A DNA stretch of 64,000 nucleotides from Caedibacter sp. 38-128 (GTDB lineage: Bacteria > Pseudomonadota > Alphaproteobacteria > Caedimonadales > Caedimonadaceae), in the NCBI GenBank assembly GCA_001898705.1, contig MKUU01000044.1:62001-126000 (forward strand), given 5' to 3'. The first letter of the stretch is position 1. The number at the start of each line of letters is the position of its first letter. Positions 1 through 10,167 of this stretch are shown here, piece by piece. The notes under the pieces were generated by a model. That model was not told where the DNA came from. It did no database searches and saw only the letters and a program-made list of their open reading frames with translations. The position numbers and the translations under genes are program-made.

Positions 1-1177
1 GATTAAATTGACTTTGCGCATAATTTTTCCCCCCAACCATGGCGCGCACACCTCCATCGGGCGTCATAGAGACTAATGAGGCTTGACTCGCATCGAACTT
101 AGGTCCATCAGCTGTAAGAACTTCTAAAACACTTTCCTCAGCAAATTTTTGTAATCGAGGATCTAATGTTGTTTTAACCACGATATCTTCTGAAGGCTTA
201 CCGATATATTCATCTAATGTCTCAAAAACCCAATCAGCAAAATAACGTCCTACTAAAGCTTCACTTTTTGTTTTTACAAGTTGCTCAGGTAAAGCTTGAT
301 ACTGCTGAATGTCTTCTGCCCTCACATACCCTGCATCAACCATTGCCGCAAGTACGACACGGGCTCGAGAATGGGCAAGTTCAGGATTGCTGATAGGTGA
401 ATATCTCGACGGCGCTTTCAACAAACCAGCAATAATAGCTGCTTGATACACCGAAAGCTCTTTAGCTGATTCACCGAAATAACGCCAAGCCGCGGCATTA
501 ATCCCATAAACACCTGCTCCTAAGTAAACACGATTTAAATAAATAGAAAGGATATGGTCTTTTTTGAGGTGTGCCTCCAGCCAAAGAGCGAGCAAGACTT
601 CTTGGACTTTACGGCGGAGAGACCGATCATTGGCTTCATAAAGTTTTTCAGAAAGCAGAAAATTTTTTGCCAACTGCTGAGTAATAGTACTTCCCCCTTG
701 AACAACAGATCCTGCTCGAAAATTTGTCCATGCTGCTCGAAAAATTCCAAAAATATCGACCCCAAAATGCTCATAAAAACGACGATCTTCCGTGGCTAAA
801 ATCGCTTGGGGAACATACTTCGGTAGGTCTTTCACATGAATAAAAGATCCATAAAGATCTCCATAGGTCGCAATTGTTGTGCCATCTCGAGCTAAAAGAG
901 TGACACTAGGCTCACGTGTTGTTAGCTCAAGACGTTTAATATCAGGTAAATCATAAGCAAACCAAATTAAAGCACACCCTCCTAACACAACTCCCCAAAT
1001 TAGTATAGACAAGAGCCAAGCAACCAATTTTGACTTGCCCCCTTTTAAAGCTCTGTTTTTTGAAGGCTTTCTTGGGTTTGAAGCAGAAGACTTAGGAACC
1101 TTACTCTTGGGCCCCTGATAAGGGCGGTCTCCTGGATCTACCTTTAAAGTCGCATAAGATGGTGATTTTCTCTTCAT
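1..1177 (-). CDS. mrcA: Penicillin-binding protein 1A, class A (5' part, runs off the window)
   Basis: Bifunctional peptidoglycan synthase of the inner membrane: a glycosyltransferase (GT51) that polymerises lipid II, plus a transpeptidase. The first 392 codons are visible. They show a basic cytoplasmic tail, one membrane segment at about residues 50-75 (LVAWLLSILIWGVVLGGCAL), then the GT51 motifs EDRRFYEHFGVD and GGSTITQQLAKNF. The transpeptidase domain starts near the cut, with TPDGGVRAMVGGKNYAQSQFN, which is typical of PBP1A proteins; the catalytic SxxK lies outside the window. The ATG at 1177 is the first start before the basic tail. The gene is divergent from carbonic anhydrase. Confidence 0.93.
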   Translation of the reverse strand, partial: MKRKSPSYATLKVDPGDRPYQGPKSKVPKSSASNPRKPSKNRALKGGKSKLVAWLLSILIWGVVLGGCALIWFAYDLPDIKRLELTTREPSVTLLARDGTTIATYGDLYGSFIHVKDLPKYVPQAILATEDRRFYEHFGVDIFGIFRAAWTNFRAGSVVQGGSTITQQLAKNFLLSEKLYEANDRSLRRKVQEVLLALWLEAHLKKDHILSIYLNRVYLGAGVYGINAAAWRYFGESAKELSVYQAAIIAGLLKAPSRYSPISNPELAHSRARVVLAAMVDAGYVRAEDIQQYQALPEQLVKTKSEALVGRYFADWVFETLDEYIGKPSEDIVVKTTLDPRLQKFAEESVLEVLTADGPKFDASQASLVSMTPDGGVRAMVGGKNYAQSQFN

Positions 1178-1452
1178 GATTACTTTTAACTTTTGTATCC
1201 GTCTTTTTGAATTTTGTATCTTACACAAGATCAAACGCAAATGTCTAGTACCTCACAAATATACCACGCCTAAAATTTATTGCTTATGGCCTCATCCCCT
1301 TAAGCATGTGTTAAAAAAAGAATTTATAAAAATGAATAAATATAGACAGAAGACATAAATGATTATTAAATACTGTCATTTATTGCCCTGAAAACCCCTA
1401 GAAAACAGACGAAAAATGTATTCTCGTCCAATAAACTTAGAACGGAGCTTTT

Positions 1453-2130
1453 ATGCTTAAGGAAATTGAAATGCTTGTACAAGGTTATGAAGCTTTTAGA
1501 GATTCTTACTTTAATGGTGACAATGGTTTGTATGAAAAGTTGGTTGCAGAAGGGCAAAAACCAAAAATATTAATGATCGCGTGCTCAGATTCACGTGTAG
1601 ATCCAGCCATCGTGTTAGGATGTCAACCGGGCGATCTTTTTGTCGTTCGAAATGTTGCAAATCTCGTTCCTCCTTGCGAAGAGAGCGACCAAGGTTATCA
1701 TGGCACCAGTGCAGCTCTTGAATTTGGCATCAAAGCACTTAAAATTAAACATGTTGTCCTTTTTGGACATACACGCTGCGGTGGGATACAAAGTCTTTTT
1801 GAGGTGACACAAAAAAATAAAGAAAGATTAAGTTTTATCGAGAAATGGATGGAAATTGCCCGACCTGCTTTTGAAAAAGTACAACAACAGCATATTCATT
1901 CGTCGCTTGAAGATAAAATGACAACCTGTGAACAGTATTCACTTCTGCATTCACTCGAAAATCTAATGAGTTTTGACTGGATTCGAGAAAAAGTGGAAGC
2001 AAAACAACTTTTTTTGCATGCCTGGCATTTCGATATTCAAACTGGCCTCATTTCTGCGCATGACTCCCATATTAATGTCTTTAAGCCTTTAGTGCAGGAA
2101 ACTTTACAAGCTTTACACGCTAAAACTTGA
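1453..2130 (+). CDS. can: Beta-class carbonic anhydrase
   Basis: Interconverts CO2 and bicarbonate in the cytoplasm, which supplies bicarbonate to carboxylases such as the one starting fatty acid synthesis. The 225-residue length is normal for the family. The zinc site is intact: C44 with D46 and R48 in CSDSR, then H106 and C109 in HTRCGG. The start has a good ribosome site, GGAG at 1444-1447, six bases before the ATG. It is a single gene closed by a strong terminator at 2165. No signal peptide is seen. Confidence 0.95.
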   Translation: MLKEIEMLVQGYEAFRDSYFNGDNGLYEKLVAEGQKPKILMIACSDSRVDPAIVLGCQPGDLFVVRNVANLVPPCEESDQGYHGTSAALEFGIKALKIKHVVLFGHTRCGGIQSLFEVTQKNKERLSFIEKWMEIARPAFEKVQQQHIHSSLEDKMTTCEQYSLLHSLENLMSFDWIREKVEAKQLFLHAWHFDIQTGLISAHDSHINVFKPLVQETLQALHAKT

Positions 2131-2164
2131 CGAGAAATAGTTAAGAGGTTTAACGAAAAAAATA

Positions 2165-2200
2165 TCACAAAGCTCAAACTATGAGCTTTGTGATGAGTTT
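2165..2200. terminator. Bidirectional intrinsic terminator
   Basis: A perfect 12-bp stem (2165-2176 with 2182-2193) has a five-base loop. It is followed by GAGTTTT on the plus strand and by a run of seven T on the minus strand. It lies between the convergent carbonic anhydrase and the 277-residue exported-protein gene and can serve both. Confidence 0.85.
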
Positions 2201-2227
2201 TGGCCATAAGAGAGCTTATAATTATAC

Positions 2228-3061
2228 TTATTTATAAATTATAGTTATTGCTGCTCTCTTAATTGAGTCATGATCTGGAAACCAGGCATGACCCAATGGC
2301 TTGTGTTTGATAAAATCTGTGTAGGGTTTTCCATCAATATAGGCGGAGTACTCTATTTTCCCGTTATAACTTGGACTTTGTGTAATTATAATATGATGAC
2401 TCCTACGGTCTGGCGAATCTGAAGACGAGATATTTATATAAGGATTCCCATGTTTGGAAATCGGCCATGACTTTTTCAAAAGCCCTTCCTTGATTGCATT
2501 ATAGTCAACTGCAGGAAGTTGGCGGAAAAGGTTCATAAAATTGGTTTGTTGCTTCTTTTTCTCTTCGATGCTTAGTTGAGACGAAACAGGGGGGGTATTT
2601 TCTTTATCGTTCTCATCTATTGTTAAAGTTTCTTGTGAGGAAGACGTACTAAATGACGCCTCATCGGAAGAAGATTTCCAATATGAATCAATCGTTCTTT
2701 GTTTCGGCGAGATACTCACCTGATTTTTTGCAGGAGATAATATTTTCGTTTTATTTCTAGTGGAACTTTTTTTCACCTGAGGAGAGGAAGAGGCTGACTT
2801 CGTTATCTTTATCTCATGTAATTTAAGAGAAGAAGATGCAAAAGCGGATCCAATTGCCTCATCCCCTGCTCTGCAAATTTTTTTTGCCAATGGAAGATAG
2901 GACAGAATTGATGCCTGAGTGCTCGATAAAAATCTTTTCGCTCTCGTTTCGCTTGGGATAACCTCACTATCAAAATCCCCTCTGGAGCTAAGCCCAGCCG
3001 GCGCCAATAGGCTAGACAGCAAAATAGCTGTTATCAAGGATCTTGCGGGGCCAAAAGACAT
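2228..3061 (-). CDS. Exported low-complexity protein of unknown family, with PIP-box-like and KEN-box motifs
   Basis: I recognise no family. The 277-residue product begins with a signal-peptide-like segment (residues 8-26, rich in Leu/Ala/Ile). Residues 75-175 follow, a Ser/Lys/Thr-rich and probably disordered stretch. The C-terminal part (about 190-277) looks folded, with alternating hydrophobic residues. The disordered part holds QRTIDSYW (121-128), which resembles the eukaryotic PCNA-interacting box, and DKENTPP (152-158), a KEN-box form. Such short motifs can arise by chance. The gene stands alone and ends at the shared terminator at 2165. An effector role is inference only. Confidence 0.6.
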   Translation of the reverse strand: MSFGPARSLITAILLSSLLAPAGLSSRGDFDSEVIPSETRAKRFLSSTQASILSYLPLAKKICRAGDEAIGSAFASSSLKLHEIKITKSASSSPQVKKSSTRNKTKILSPAKNQVSISPKQRTIDSYWKSSSDEASFSTSSSQETLTIDENDKENTPPVSSQLSIEEKKKQQTNFMNLFRQLPAVDYNAIKEGLLKKSWPISKHGNPYINISSSDSPDRRSHHIIITQSPSYNGKIEYSAYIDGKPYTDFIKHKPLGHAWFPDHDSIKRAAITIIYK

Positions 3062-3449
3062 TATTTATTCCTTTTATAAAAATGACAAAAAGGTAGTTAA
3101 CACAGAGAAATAATTTTGACAATTAATAAAATTAATTTTGATTTAAATCAAAATTTAGTAAATTTTTAATTTATTAGAAAATATGTTTATTTTTAATAAG
3201 TTTACCATTTTTCTAGACAAGAAAAATAAAATTATTTTTAATGTTTTTAGGTGATATTATTATTTTTTAGGCAATATTTTTTTCATTTATATTTCCCTAT
3301 AAGTATTTTTTGATGAAATATAAAAATGAATTTACTTTAACCATCTCTATAAACAAAAATTTCAAGAGGAGAAGAATAATTAGGATGGATGACAGCGCGC
3401 GCCTAACTTGATATAAGGCAATAGAACAATTTTTAAAAAAGATAAGGTC
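3062..3449. other. Very AT-rich intergenic stretch
   Basis: About 390 bases lie between two divergent genes. The composition is strongly A+T with long A/T runs, and no ORF or RNA fold is evident. It must hold the promoters of both neighbours. A TTGACA hexamer at 3116-3121 has no clear -10 partner at the normal distance. No T-box-like structure was recognised ahead of alaS. Confidence 0.4.
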
Positions 3450-6101
3450 ATGTGGACAACATCTCGAATACGTAAACAGTTTTTAGATTATTTTCATCAA
3501 CAAGGCCATACTGTGCTTGCCTCAAGCCCCTTAATCCCACGGAATGATCCAACCTTGCTTTTTACAACAGCAGGCATGGTCCAGTTCAAAAACATATTTA
3601 CAGGAATGGAAAAAAGACCTTACAGTCGCGCATCCACTGCACAAAAATGTGTTCGAGCTGGCGGAAAACATAATGATCTCGAAAATGTTGGTTACACCTC
3701 ACGCCATCATACTTTCTTTGAAATGTTGGGGAATTTTTCGTTTGGAGATTATTTCAAAGACGTCGCTATTGAGTTAGCTTGGAACCTCATCACAAAAGAG
3801 TTTGGAATTGATAAAAGCCGCCTTCTTGTAACTGTCTATGCAGACGATGAAGAGGCTGCAGGATATTGGCGTAAGATTGCTGGGATTTCAGATGATCGCA
3901 TCATTCGCATCTCAAGCTCTGATAACTTTTGGTCTATGGGGGATACAGGACCTTGCGGACCTTGTTCAGAAATTTTTTATGATCATGGTCCCCATTTAGC
4001 AGGAGGCCCCCCAGGCAGTCCAGATGAAGATGGGGAGCGATTCGTTGAGATTTGGAATCTTGTCTTTATGCAATATGAACAACTTATTGATCAACGCGTC
4101 AACTTGCCCAAACCTTCTATTGATACAGGGATGGGACTTGAACGTATTGCTGCCGTGTTACAAGGCATTCATGATAATTATGACATTGATTTATTCAAGG
4201 CTCTTATACAAGCTTCTACTGACCTTACCGGTGTAAAAGCTGAAGGAACGAACAAAGCTTCTCACCGTGTCATTGCAGATCATTTGCGATCAACAAGCTT
4301 TCTGATTGCAGAAGGCATTACCCCCTCAAATGAAGGACGTGGATATGTTTTACGGCGTATTATGCGTCGAGCCATGCGCCATGCCTATCTATTAGGGTGT
4401 AAAGAACCTCTAATGTATCAATTGGTGCCAACTTTGATCGCGGAAATGGGGGAGGCTTACCCAGAGCTTGCCCATGCGCAAACCTTGATTCGGGATACTC
4501 TTAGATTGGAAGAAGAGCGCTTCCGTCAAACACTGGGACGAGGCCTCAAATTACTTGAAGAAGAAACGTCTTCTTTAGAGGCACAAAAGCCTCTCTCAGG
4601 CGATGTTGCCTTCAAGCTCTATGACACCTATGGCTTTCCTTTAGACCTAACCCAGGACATCTTACGCACCGAAGGACGGCAAGTGGAACTTGAAGGCTTT
4701 GAAACTGCAATGGCAAAACAAAAGGCTGCGGCCAGAGCTTCTTGGGTTGGTTCAGGCGAACAGCAAGATGACACGATTTGGTTTCATGTGTTTGAGCGCA
4801 TAGGGGCCAGTGAGTTTCTAGGATATGACGCCATTGAAGCACAAGGCCTTGTACAAACCCTTATTGTAAAAGGGCAAGAGGTTGCTGAAAGTCAAGAAGG
4901 ACAAGAAGTGCTTCTTGTCATGAATCAAACGCCATTTTATGGCGAATCAGGCGGTCAGATGGGCGATACAGGCCTCATGACATCTGATGAAGGGCTCCTC
5001 ATTGACATCCAAAATACGACCAAGAAACTGGGCAATCTTCATGTTCATCAAGGCGTCATCAAAAAAGGAAAGGTGAAACTTGGTCAACCTTTAACTTTAA
5101 AGGTAGATGCAGAACGCCGAAATCTTTTGCGAGCCAATCACTCAGCAACCCACCTTTTGCATGCAGTTTTACGTCAACATTTAGGCGAACAAGTTGTGCA
5201 AAAAGGCTCTTTAGTGGCCCCCGATCGCTTACGGTTTGATTTTAGTTTTCCAACAGCGTTATCTCGTGAACAACTTACCTTCGTTGAAAATGAAGTTAAT
5301 ACCCTGATTCGCCAAAACAATGAAACAATTACCAAAGTGATGCATCCTGAAGCAGCCATGAAGGCCGGAGCAATGGCATTATTTGGCGAGAAATACGGCG
5401 AAGAAGTGCGCGTGGTCTCGATGGGACCAGAAATGGACAGCAATAGGCTTTATTCTGTAGAGCTATGTGGGGGAACGCACGTTCATCGCACAGGTGATAT
5501 TGGTTATTTTAAAATTATCAGTGAAGCAGGAATCGCCGCAGGGGTAAGACGTATTGAGGCTTTAACTGGCCCCGCAGCTGAAGCATATATGGCTCAACGC
5601 GAACAGATAATGATGGAGGCTGCAGGCATACTTAAAAGTCGCCCTGAAGACATCTTAAATCGCCTGAATACCCTCCAAGAAGAAAAACGCAAGCTTGAAC
5701 GAGATATTAAAGAATTACAAAGAAAGCTTGTAAGTGGCGAGTCTTCAGATGCCGCTATACAAACGGTTGCTGGTGTTAAATTCTTAAGTCGCTCCCTCGA
5801 GAACGTCAGTGCGAATGATTTAAAACCTTTAGTTGATCAATTGAAAGCGCAAATAGGCTCGGGCATCGTTGTTGTGGGATCAAATCAAGAAGGGAAAGGC
5901 TCAATTGTCGTGGGCGTGACGACTGATCTAACCTCAAAGTATAATGCCGTTGACCTGGTACGGCTTGCGGCTGAAGCTCTAGGTGGAAAAGGCGGCGGCG
6001 GACGCCCAGACCTTGCTCAAGCAGGTGGCCCAAACGGATCACGACTAGAAGCAGCTTTTATGGCCGTACAGCAGTCATTGTCCGATAATCAAAGCAAGTA
6101 A
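3450..6101 (+). CDS. alaS: Alanine-tRNA ligase
   Basis: Class II aminoacyl-tRNA synthetase that charges tRNA-Ala. All the usual parts are present over 883 residues: the catalytic core at the N-terminus ([30 protein letters not shown]), the tRNA-binding middle, the editing domain with its metal site (NHSATHLLH and later CGGTHV), and the Gly-rich C-Ala domain ([16 protein letters not shown]). The length fits bacterial AlaRS. The ATG at 3450 follows an AAGG-type ribosome site. It is a single gene with a terminator behind it. Confidence 0.98.
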   Translation: MWTTSRIRKQFLDYFHQQGHTVLASSPLIPRNDPTLLFTTAGMVQFKNIFTGMEKRPYSRASTAQKCVRAGGKHNDLENVGYTSRHHTFFEMLGNFSFGDYFKDVAIELAWNLITKEFGIDKSRLLVTVYADDEEAAGYWRKIAGISDDRIIRISSSDNFWSMGDTGPCGPCSEIFYDHGPHLAGGPPGSPDEDGERFVEIWNLVFMQYEQLIDQRVNLPKPSIDTGMGLERIAAVLQGIHDNYDIDLFKALIQASTDLTGVKAEGTNKASHRVIADHLRSTSFLIAEGITPSNEGRGYVLRRIMRRAMRHAYLLGCKEPLMYQLVPTLIAEMGEAYPELAHAQTLIRDTLRLEEERFRQTLGRGLKLLEEETSSLEAQKPLSGDVAFKLYDTYGFPLDLTQDILRTEGRQVELEGFETAMAKQKAAARASWVGSGEQQDDTIWFHVFERIGASEFLGYDAIEAQGLVQTLIVKGQEVAESQEGQEVLLVMNQTPFYGESGGQMGDTGLMTSDEGLLIDIQNTTKKLGNLHVHQGVIKKGKVKLGQPLTLKVDAERRNLLRANHSATHLLHAVLRQHLGEQVVQKGSLVAPDRLRFDFSFPTALSREQLTFVENEVNTLIRQNNETITKVMHPEAAMKAGAMALFGEKYGEEVRVVSMGPEMDSNRLYSVELCGGTHVHRTGDIGYFKIISEAGIAAGVRRIEALTGPAAEAYMAQREQIMMEAAGILKSRPEDILNRLNTLQEEKRKLERDIKELQRKLVSGESSDAAIQTVAGVKFLSRSLENVSANDLKPLVDQLKAQIGSGIVVVGSNQEGKGSIVVGVTTDLTSKYNAVDLVRLAAEALGGKGGGGRPDLAQAGGPNGSRLEAAFMAVQQSLSDNQSK

Positions 6102-6116
6102 TTAATAATGATTAAA

Positions 6117-6151
6117 AAGAAGTGTAGAATATTTTCTATACTTCTTTTTTT
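6117..6151. terminator. Bidirectional intrinsic terminator behind alaS
   Basis: A 13-bp stem (6117-6129 with 6134-6146, one G-T pair) has a four-base loop. It is followed by a run of T on the plus strand and by CTTCTTTTTAA on the minus strand. It separates alaS from the convergent exported-protein gene. Confidence 0.85.
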
Positions 6152-6180
6152 GCTCTAGATTTTTTTCTAAATAAATTACT

Positions 6181-6792
6181 TCACTTCCTATAGCTTGAAT
6201 TTTTAGGTCTTGCACTTTTCCACTGCGGTTGCGAAGATTTTTTAACCTTTGAATAAATCATTGTTTTTTGCTTTTCAATAAATCCGTATAATTCATTAAA
6301 CGTAATTACTCCTTCACAACTGCGATTCTGAGATTCGCAAGCGTCAAGAGCTTTATAAAAAGTTTTAGCTCTAGGGCTTTTAATTTCATAAAGATACTTC
6401 AAAAATTGACTGGTAGCATAACCATCCATTTCCTCTTCAGTTAAATGATGAGAACCTTCGTCTAATGTTTTATTGATAATTGCTAGCATTTTAGCCGTTC
6501 CAATATTCCGGTTAATTCCCATTCCACCTGTCTTCTCTAAAAAAGAACGAGTTAAACTATCGATTGCCTTTAAAGTAAAAGATGTAGAGCGCTGACCTCG
6601 AAAAGAAAAAGTATGTTCGAGAGGAACAAGGGGCTGATCCTCAGGAGGTAGTGCTTTATAGAGCTCTATTTCTTCTTTTGTTAAGCTCCTTCCCTCCGCA
6701 AAAGAGAAAATCAAAATAGATGAAACGAGCATAAAGAACGTAAGATTTGTGTTTATTTTAATGCAGACCTTTTCTAAAATTTTCTTCTTCAT
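6181..6792 (-). CDS. Exported protein of unknown function (203 aa)
   Basis: No family recognised. The N-terminus is a long signal peptide: a basic start (MKKKILEKVCIK), a hydrophobic core (TFFMLVSSILIFSF), and a probable cut after AEG. The mature part is mostly helical and charged. It has two cysteines close together (DACESQNRSC) that could form a disulfide in the periplasm or outside the cell, and a very basic tail (KVKKSSQPQWKSARPKNSSYRK). The terminator at 6117 serves its 3' end. Confidence is for it being a real gene, not for a role. Confidence 0.65.
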   Translation of the reverse strand: MKKKILEKVCIKINTNLTFFMLVSSILIFSFAEGRSLTKEEIELYKALPPEDQPLVPLEHTFSFRGQRSTSFTLKAIDSLTRSFLEKTGGMGINRNIGTAKMLAIINKTLDEGSHHLTEEEMDGYATSQFLKYLYEIKSPRAKTFYKALDACESQNRSCEGVITFNELYGFIEKQKTMIYSKVKKSSQPQWKSARPKNSSYRK

Positions 6793-6973
6793 CTTGAATC
6801 ATGCCTCTCACGATGTTTTCTCTTATTTATAATTTATAAAGCAAAATACTTAACAATCTCTTTATTGCTTTTCAGCTGCCTCAAGACTGTTGATTAAAAA
6901 ATTTAAGACTTTTAGACGGATCGCTAAGTTTTTTAAAAATAGGTTAAATTAGCAAGAGCATTAAAGCTGGAAT

Positions 6974-7256
6974 TCATGCTTTCAATAAAAAATCATTCTC
7001 TGGGGTGGCTAAGCGGATCACCTTAACACTTCCCAGTTGATAAATGGAATGAATGATAAATGAGGCTTGGTTCATGAGAACAAAGGCTTCCTGTTCTGAT
7101 CCCCCCGAGAAAAAAAAGCGCGGAACCATCTTCACAAGGACCACAAAACATGAGCTACTTTTAATAATGTAACTCTTTTAAATAATCTACAGGTGCTTTC
7201 AGGAGCTCTGTAGTACAGAGCTCTTCTTGAAAGTTTTGGAGTTCAACAAAATACGT
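6974..7256 (-). pseudogene. Broken YCII-family gene
   Basis: Reading the minus strand from 7256 gives TYFVELQNFQEELCTTELLK, then APVDYLKELHY, a TAA (7161-7163), one Lys, a TAG (7155-7157), then LMFCGPCEDGSALFF. After a run of eight T the frame shifts by one and continues as SGGSEQEAFVLMNQASFIIH and YQLGSVKVIRLATPENDFLLKA to a stop at 6974. Joined, this is about 94 residues. It follows the YCII pattern: YFV at the start, a helix ending YLKELH, a Gly-Pro-x-x-Asp-Gly turn, and the SEQEA helix. Two stops, one frameshift in a homopolymer and no start codon (ACG where ATG is expected) show decay. It sits 18 bases behind recA. Confidence 0.7.
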
Positions 7257-7274
7257 CGCCCTAAAAACTCAGTT

Positions 7275-8312
7275 TTATGCCGCGTCTTCGCCTGAACTTT
7301 CTTCAAAAGAACTTGCCGCCATAGCTTGACTGACTTGGCCTGTATTTTCACGGATCGCTTTTTCAATGGTTGCTGCCGTCTCTGGATTCTCTTTCAAGAA
7401 TTGCTTAACAGCTTCACGTCCTTGACCAATACGCTGCCCTTTGAATGAATACCAGGCTCCAGATTTTTCCACAATATCTGCCTTCACCCCGAGATCAATC
7501 AGTTCACCAATCTTTGAAACACCTTCCCCATACATGATATCAAATTCAACAACCTTAAAGGGTGGAGCCACTTTATTTTTGACGACCTTTACACGTGTTT
7601 GGTTACCAATGACCTCGTCTCGATTTTTAATGGAACCAATCCGACGAATATCAAGACGTACAGAGGCATAAAACTTAAGCGCATTTCCCCCTGTCGTTGT
7701 CTCAGGGTTACCAAACATCACACCAATTTTTTGACGGATTTGGTTAATGAAGATCACAATACAGCCAGAACGTGAAATAGAGCCTGTCAACTTACGTAGT
7801 GCTTGGCTCATGAGCCGGGCTTGTAGACCCATATGAGAATCTCCCATTTCGCCTTCAAGCTCAGCTTTTGGCACCAGTGCAGCGACAGAGTCCACCACCA
7901 AGACATCAACACCGCCAGAACGCACGAGCGTATCAGCAATCTCTAAGGCTTGTTCGCCTGCATCCGGCTGAGAAATCAAAAGCTCATCAACATTCACGCC
8001 AACCTTACGTGCATAAACAGGGTCTAACGCATGCTCAGCATCCACAAAGGCACATACCCCACCAAGCTTCTGAGCCTCGGCTACACAATGCAAGGCAAGC
8101 GTCGTCTTTCCAGAGCTCTCAGGACCATAAATCTCAATAATACGACCTTTAGGCAATCCACCAATCCCAAGCGCAATGTCAAGACTTAATGATCCTGTTG
8201 AGATCGCTTCAATTTCTATGGCTTCTTGTTGGCCAAGCTTCATTATTGAACCTTTACCAAAAGCACGCTCGATTTGTGATAAGGCCGCCTCAAGGGCACG
8301 TTGTTTTTCCAT
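7275..8312 (-). CDS. recA: Recombinase RecA
   Basis: ATP-dependent strand-exchange protein for recombinational repair and SOS co-protease. The 345 residues are full length. The Walker A loop is GPESSGKT at 63-70, the core motifs [15 protein letters not shown] and [22 protein letters not shown] are intact, and the C-terminal tail is acidic (EESSGEDAA), as usual. It is monocistronic or was once followed by the now broken YCII gene. No GAAC/GTTC-type alphaproteobacterial LexA operator was seen in the 120 bases upstream, so SOS control by that box is not supported here. Confidence 0.98.
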   Translation of the reverse strand: MEKQRALEAALSQIERAFGKGSIMKLGQQEAIEIEAISTGSLSLDIALGIGGLPKGRIIEIYGPESSGKTTLALHCVAEAQKLGGVCAFVDAEHALDPVYARKVGVNVDELLISQPDAGEQALEIADTLVRSGGVDVLVVDSVAALVPKAELEGEMGDSHMGLQARLMSQALRKLTGSISRSGCIVIFINQIRQKIGVMFGNPETTTGGNALKFYASVRLDIRRIGSIKNRDEVIGNQTRVKVVKNKVAPPFKVVEFDIMYGEGVSKIGELIDLGVKADIVEKSGAWYSFKGQRIGQGREAVKQFLKENPETAATIEKAIRENTGQVSQAMAASSFEESSGEDAA

Positions 8313-8812
8313 AGAATTAAATTTCCTTATATTAAAAGTAAAAATTCGCTAAACTTGTTTATCCCATACCAAGGCATTAATTGCAAGTTTTGCACCTGCC
8401 CATGGAGAGATAATTTCCTATTGATGTTATGAGTCCGTCCTTTCGTGAGCTCACCCCATTTAAAATCAAGAAATCACTTATTATTAAAAATACATCTCCT
8501 TTTTATACCTTTTTCACCTCGCTTAAACATCATCATTCAGGCTGCCAAACTTTGATGACGGAACGCTCAAACATTTTGACAATATCAATGAAAAATTTTT
8601 GTTGCCAATATTCTTACTTACGCTCATCTTATTTAATACTATCAAAAAAAGATGCATTTGTCTAGAAAAAAGTAATATCTATCAAGTTAAGGTTTTTTTT
8701 CAACTCAAAAATAAAGAATCTTAATTAATGATCACCATTTTTATCAAATAATGATATAATTATCTTAGCATGGATTTTTATATTTTACCCTTTAAATAAC
8801 AAAAAATAATGT
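8313..8812. other. Intergenic region between recA and lipB
   Basis: About 500 AT-rich bases. The part next to recA must hold its promoter; a weak candidate on the minus strand is TTGCAA (8381-8386) with GATAAA (8358-8363), spacer 17. A 78-codon plus-strand frame (8429-8665) has no ribosome site and an odd composition, and I do not accept it as a gene. Nothing else was recognised. Confidence 0.4.
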
Positions 8813-9469
8813 TTAAAAAATCTTTCCAAAAGTAGTGTAAAGAGCTTGATCTAAATCTTCTAGAGAAGCCTCTGAGCCTAATGCTCTTAAAGAAGTCACA
8901 CCATACTCTTGGATGCCACACGGAATAATCCCTTGATAATGTTTCAGGTCAGGTGCCACATTAATCGCAATACCATGAAAACTAACCCACTGCTTAAGTC
9001 GGATTCCAATGGCTGCAATTTTTTTTTCTGTTCCTTGATGTTCAACCCATAAACCTATACGTCCTTCCCGACGCTCACAGTCGATATTTAAAATTTTTAA
9101 AGATTGAATAACCCATTCCTCCAAGGCCCTTACAAATATGCGCACATCTTTTACTCTTTGCCGCAAATCCAACATGACATACACCACCCTTTGACTGGGG
9201 CCATGATAGGTATATTTTCCTCCCCTTCCTGTAGAATAAACAGGGAAATTCTCTAAACCAAAGAGTTCTTGCGGTTTTGCACTTGTACCTGCTGTATAGA
9301 GGGGCGGATGTTCAAGAAACAGGATTTGCTCTAATTCTTGCCCTTGCAGAATTTTTTCAACGCGAACTTCCATCATTTGGAGCGCTAAAGGGTATGAGGT
9401 CAATCCTTCAAGCACTGTCCACTGTGGTGTTTGAGTGTCAGTATATTTTTTAAATTGCATCCTGATCAT
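8813..9469 (-). CDS. lipB: Lipoyl(octanoyl) transferase
   Basis: Transfers octanoate from acyl-carrier protein to the lipoyl domains of 2-oxoacid dehydrogenases and the glycine cleavage system, the first step of lipoate synthesis. The signature loop RGGKYTYHGP is at 82-91. The catalytic pair K150 and C184 (in IIPCGI) keeps the 34-residue distance of the E. coli enzyme. The 218-residue length is normal. The start could be residue 1 or residue 4. lipA is not in the window. Confidence 0.95.
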   Translation of the reverse strand: MIRMQFKKYTDTQTPQWTVLEGLTSYPLALQMMEVRVEKILQGQELEQILFLEHPPLYTAGTSAKPQELFGLENFPVYSTGRGGKYTYHGPSQRVVYVMLDLRQRVKDVRIFVRALEEWVIQSLKILNIDCERREGRIGLWVEHQGTEKKIAAIGIRLKQWVSFHGIAINVAPDLKHYQGIIPCGIQEYGVTSLRALGSEASLEDLDQALYTTFGKIF

Positions 9470-9671
9470 TAGCCATTAAATAAAAGTAAGACATAATAAA
9501 CCTTTCTCAAAAAACAACAACTTATTTAAAAATATATTATATTTTTCAATCAGTTAAATTACTCTACTTGTTTTTTAAGTATAAAATATGTCTATAAATA
9601 AATAATCTACCTTGCAAGCCTTTGATTAACATGAGAACATTACTTAAGTTAATATTAGTAAGGGGAATAAT

Positions 9672-10136
9672 ATGACAAAGCCATTAACTGAAACCGAAGT
9701 AAAAGCACGCGTTAAAGAACTCAGAAATTTCTATATAGATTTAACACTCTATGGAGCCGTCAATCTTGGCCTTATCTTAATCTGGGCAATCTCAGGGGGC
9801 GGCTATTTTTGGCCCATTTGGGTGATTGTTGGATGGGGAATTGGGATGGTCTTAAAAGCCATTTCTTTGGACATGATCCCAGCTTTAGCAGATCTTTTTC
9901 CTTTTTTTGACAAAACTTGGGAAGAACAACAAATTAAACGCATGATGAAGAGCGAACCAATGACAAATTCAAGTGTAAGCTCCCCTAACATTCCTTCAAA
10001 AGTGGGGATCCCTTCAACCATCAAGACTGATCCCAAAACTGCTATTACAAAAGTTGCAAAAAAAATCGCACCTTCTAAAAAGACAAAAATTTCAACTTCT
10101 ACAGGACCAAAGAAGACGTCCCCAACAAAAAAATAA
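9672..10136 (+). CDS. 2TM-domain membrane protein with Lys-rich tail
   Basis: Small inner-membrane protein. Residues 5-95 fit the 2TM domain (PF13239 type): an amphipathic lead (VKELRNFYIDL), two membrane helices (LYGAVNLGLILIWAI and FWPIWVIVGWGIGMVLKAI), and the closing TWEEQQIKRMM helix. The remaining 60 residues are a Ser/Thr/Pro/Lys-rich tail ending KKTSPTKK, probably disordered and possibly nucleic-acid or membrane-surface binding. The ribosome site AAGGGG precedes the ATG. The cysteine-rich gene follows after 31 bases, so the two may be cotranscribed. No biochemical role is known to me. Confidence 0.75.
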   Translation: MTKPLTETEVKARVKELRNFYIDLTLYGAVNLGLILIWAISGGGYFWPIWVIVGWGIGMVLKAISLDMIPALADLFPFFDKTWEEQQIKRMMKSEPMTNSSVSSPNIPSKVGIPSTIKTDPKTAITKVAKKIAPSKKTKISTSTGPKKTSPTKK

Positions 10137-10167
10137 GCTTTACCTATTATTAAACAAGGAGAAAAAA

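Noticed and set aside
7195-7235. Long imperfect hairpin behind recA as a terminator
   Set aside because: On the recA strand no T run follows, and the sequence is explained as part of the YCII pseudogene reading frame.
8429-8665. 78-codon plus-strand frame between recA and lipB
   Set aside because: No ribosome site, residue make-up unlike a protein (Ser, His, Phe and Thr scattered, no helix pattern), and it overlaps the expected recA promoter.
10054-10167. Upstream in-frame extension of the cysteine-rich protein
   Set aside because: It overlaps the 2TM-protein gene in another frame and would hide the clear signal peptide and AAGGAG site at the 10168 start.
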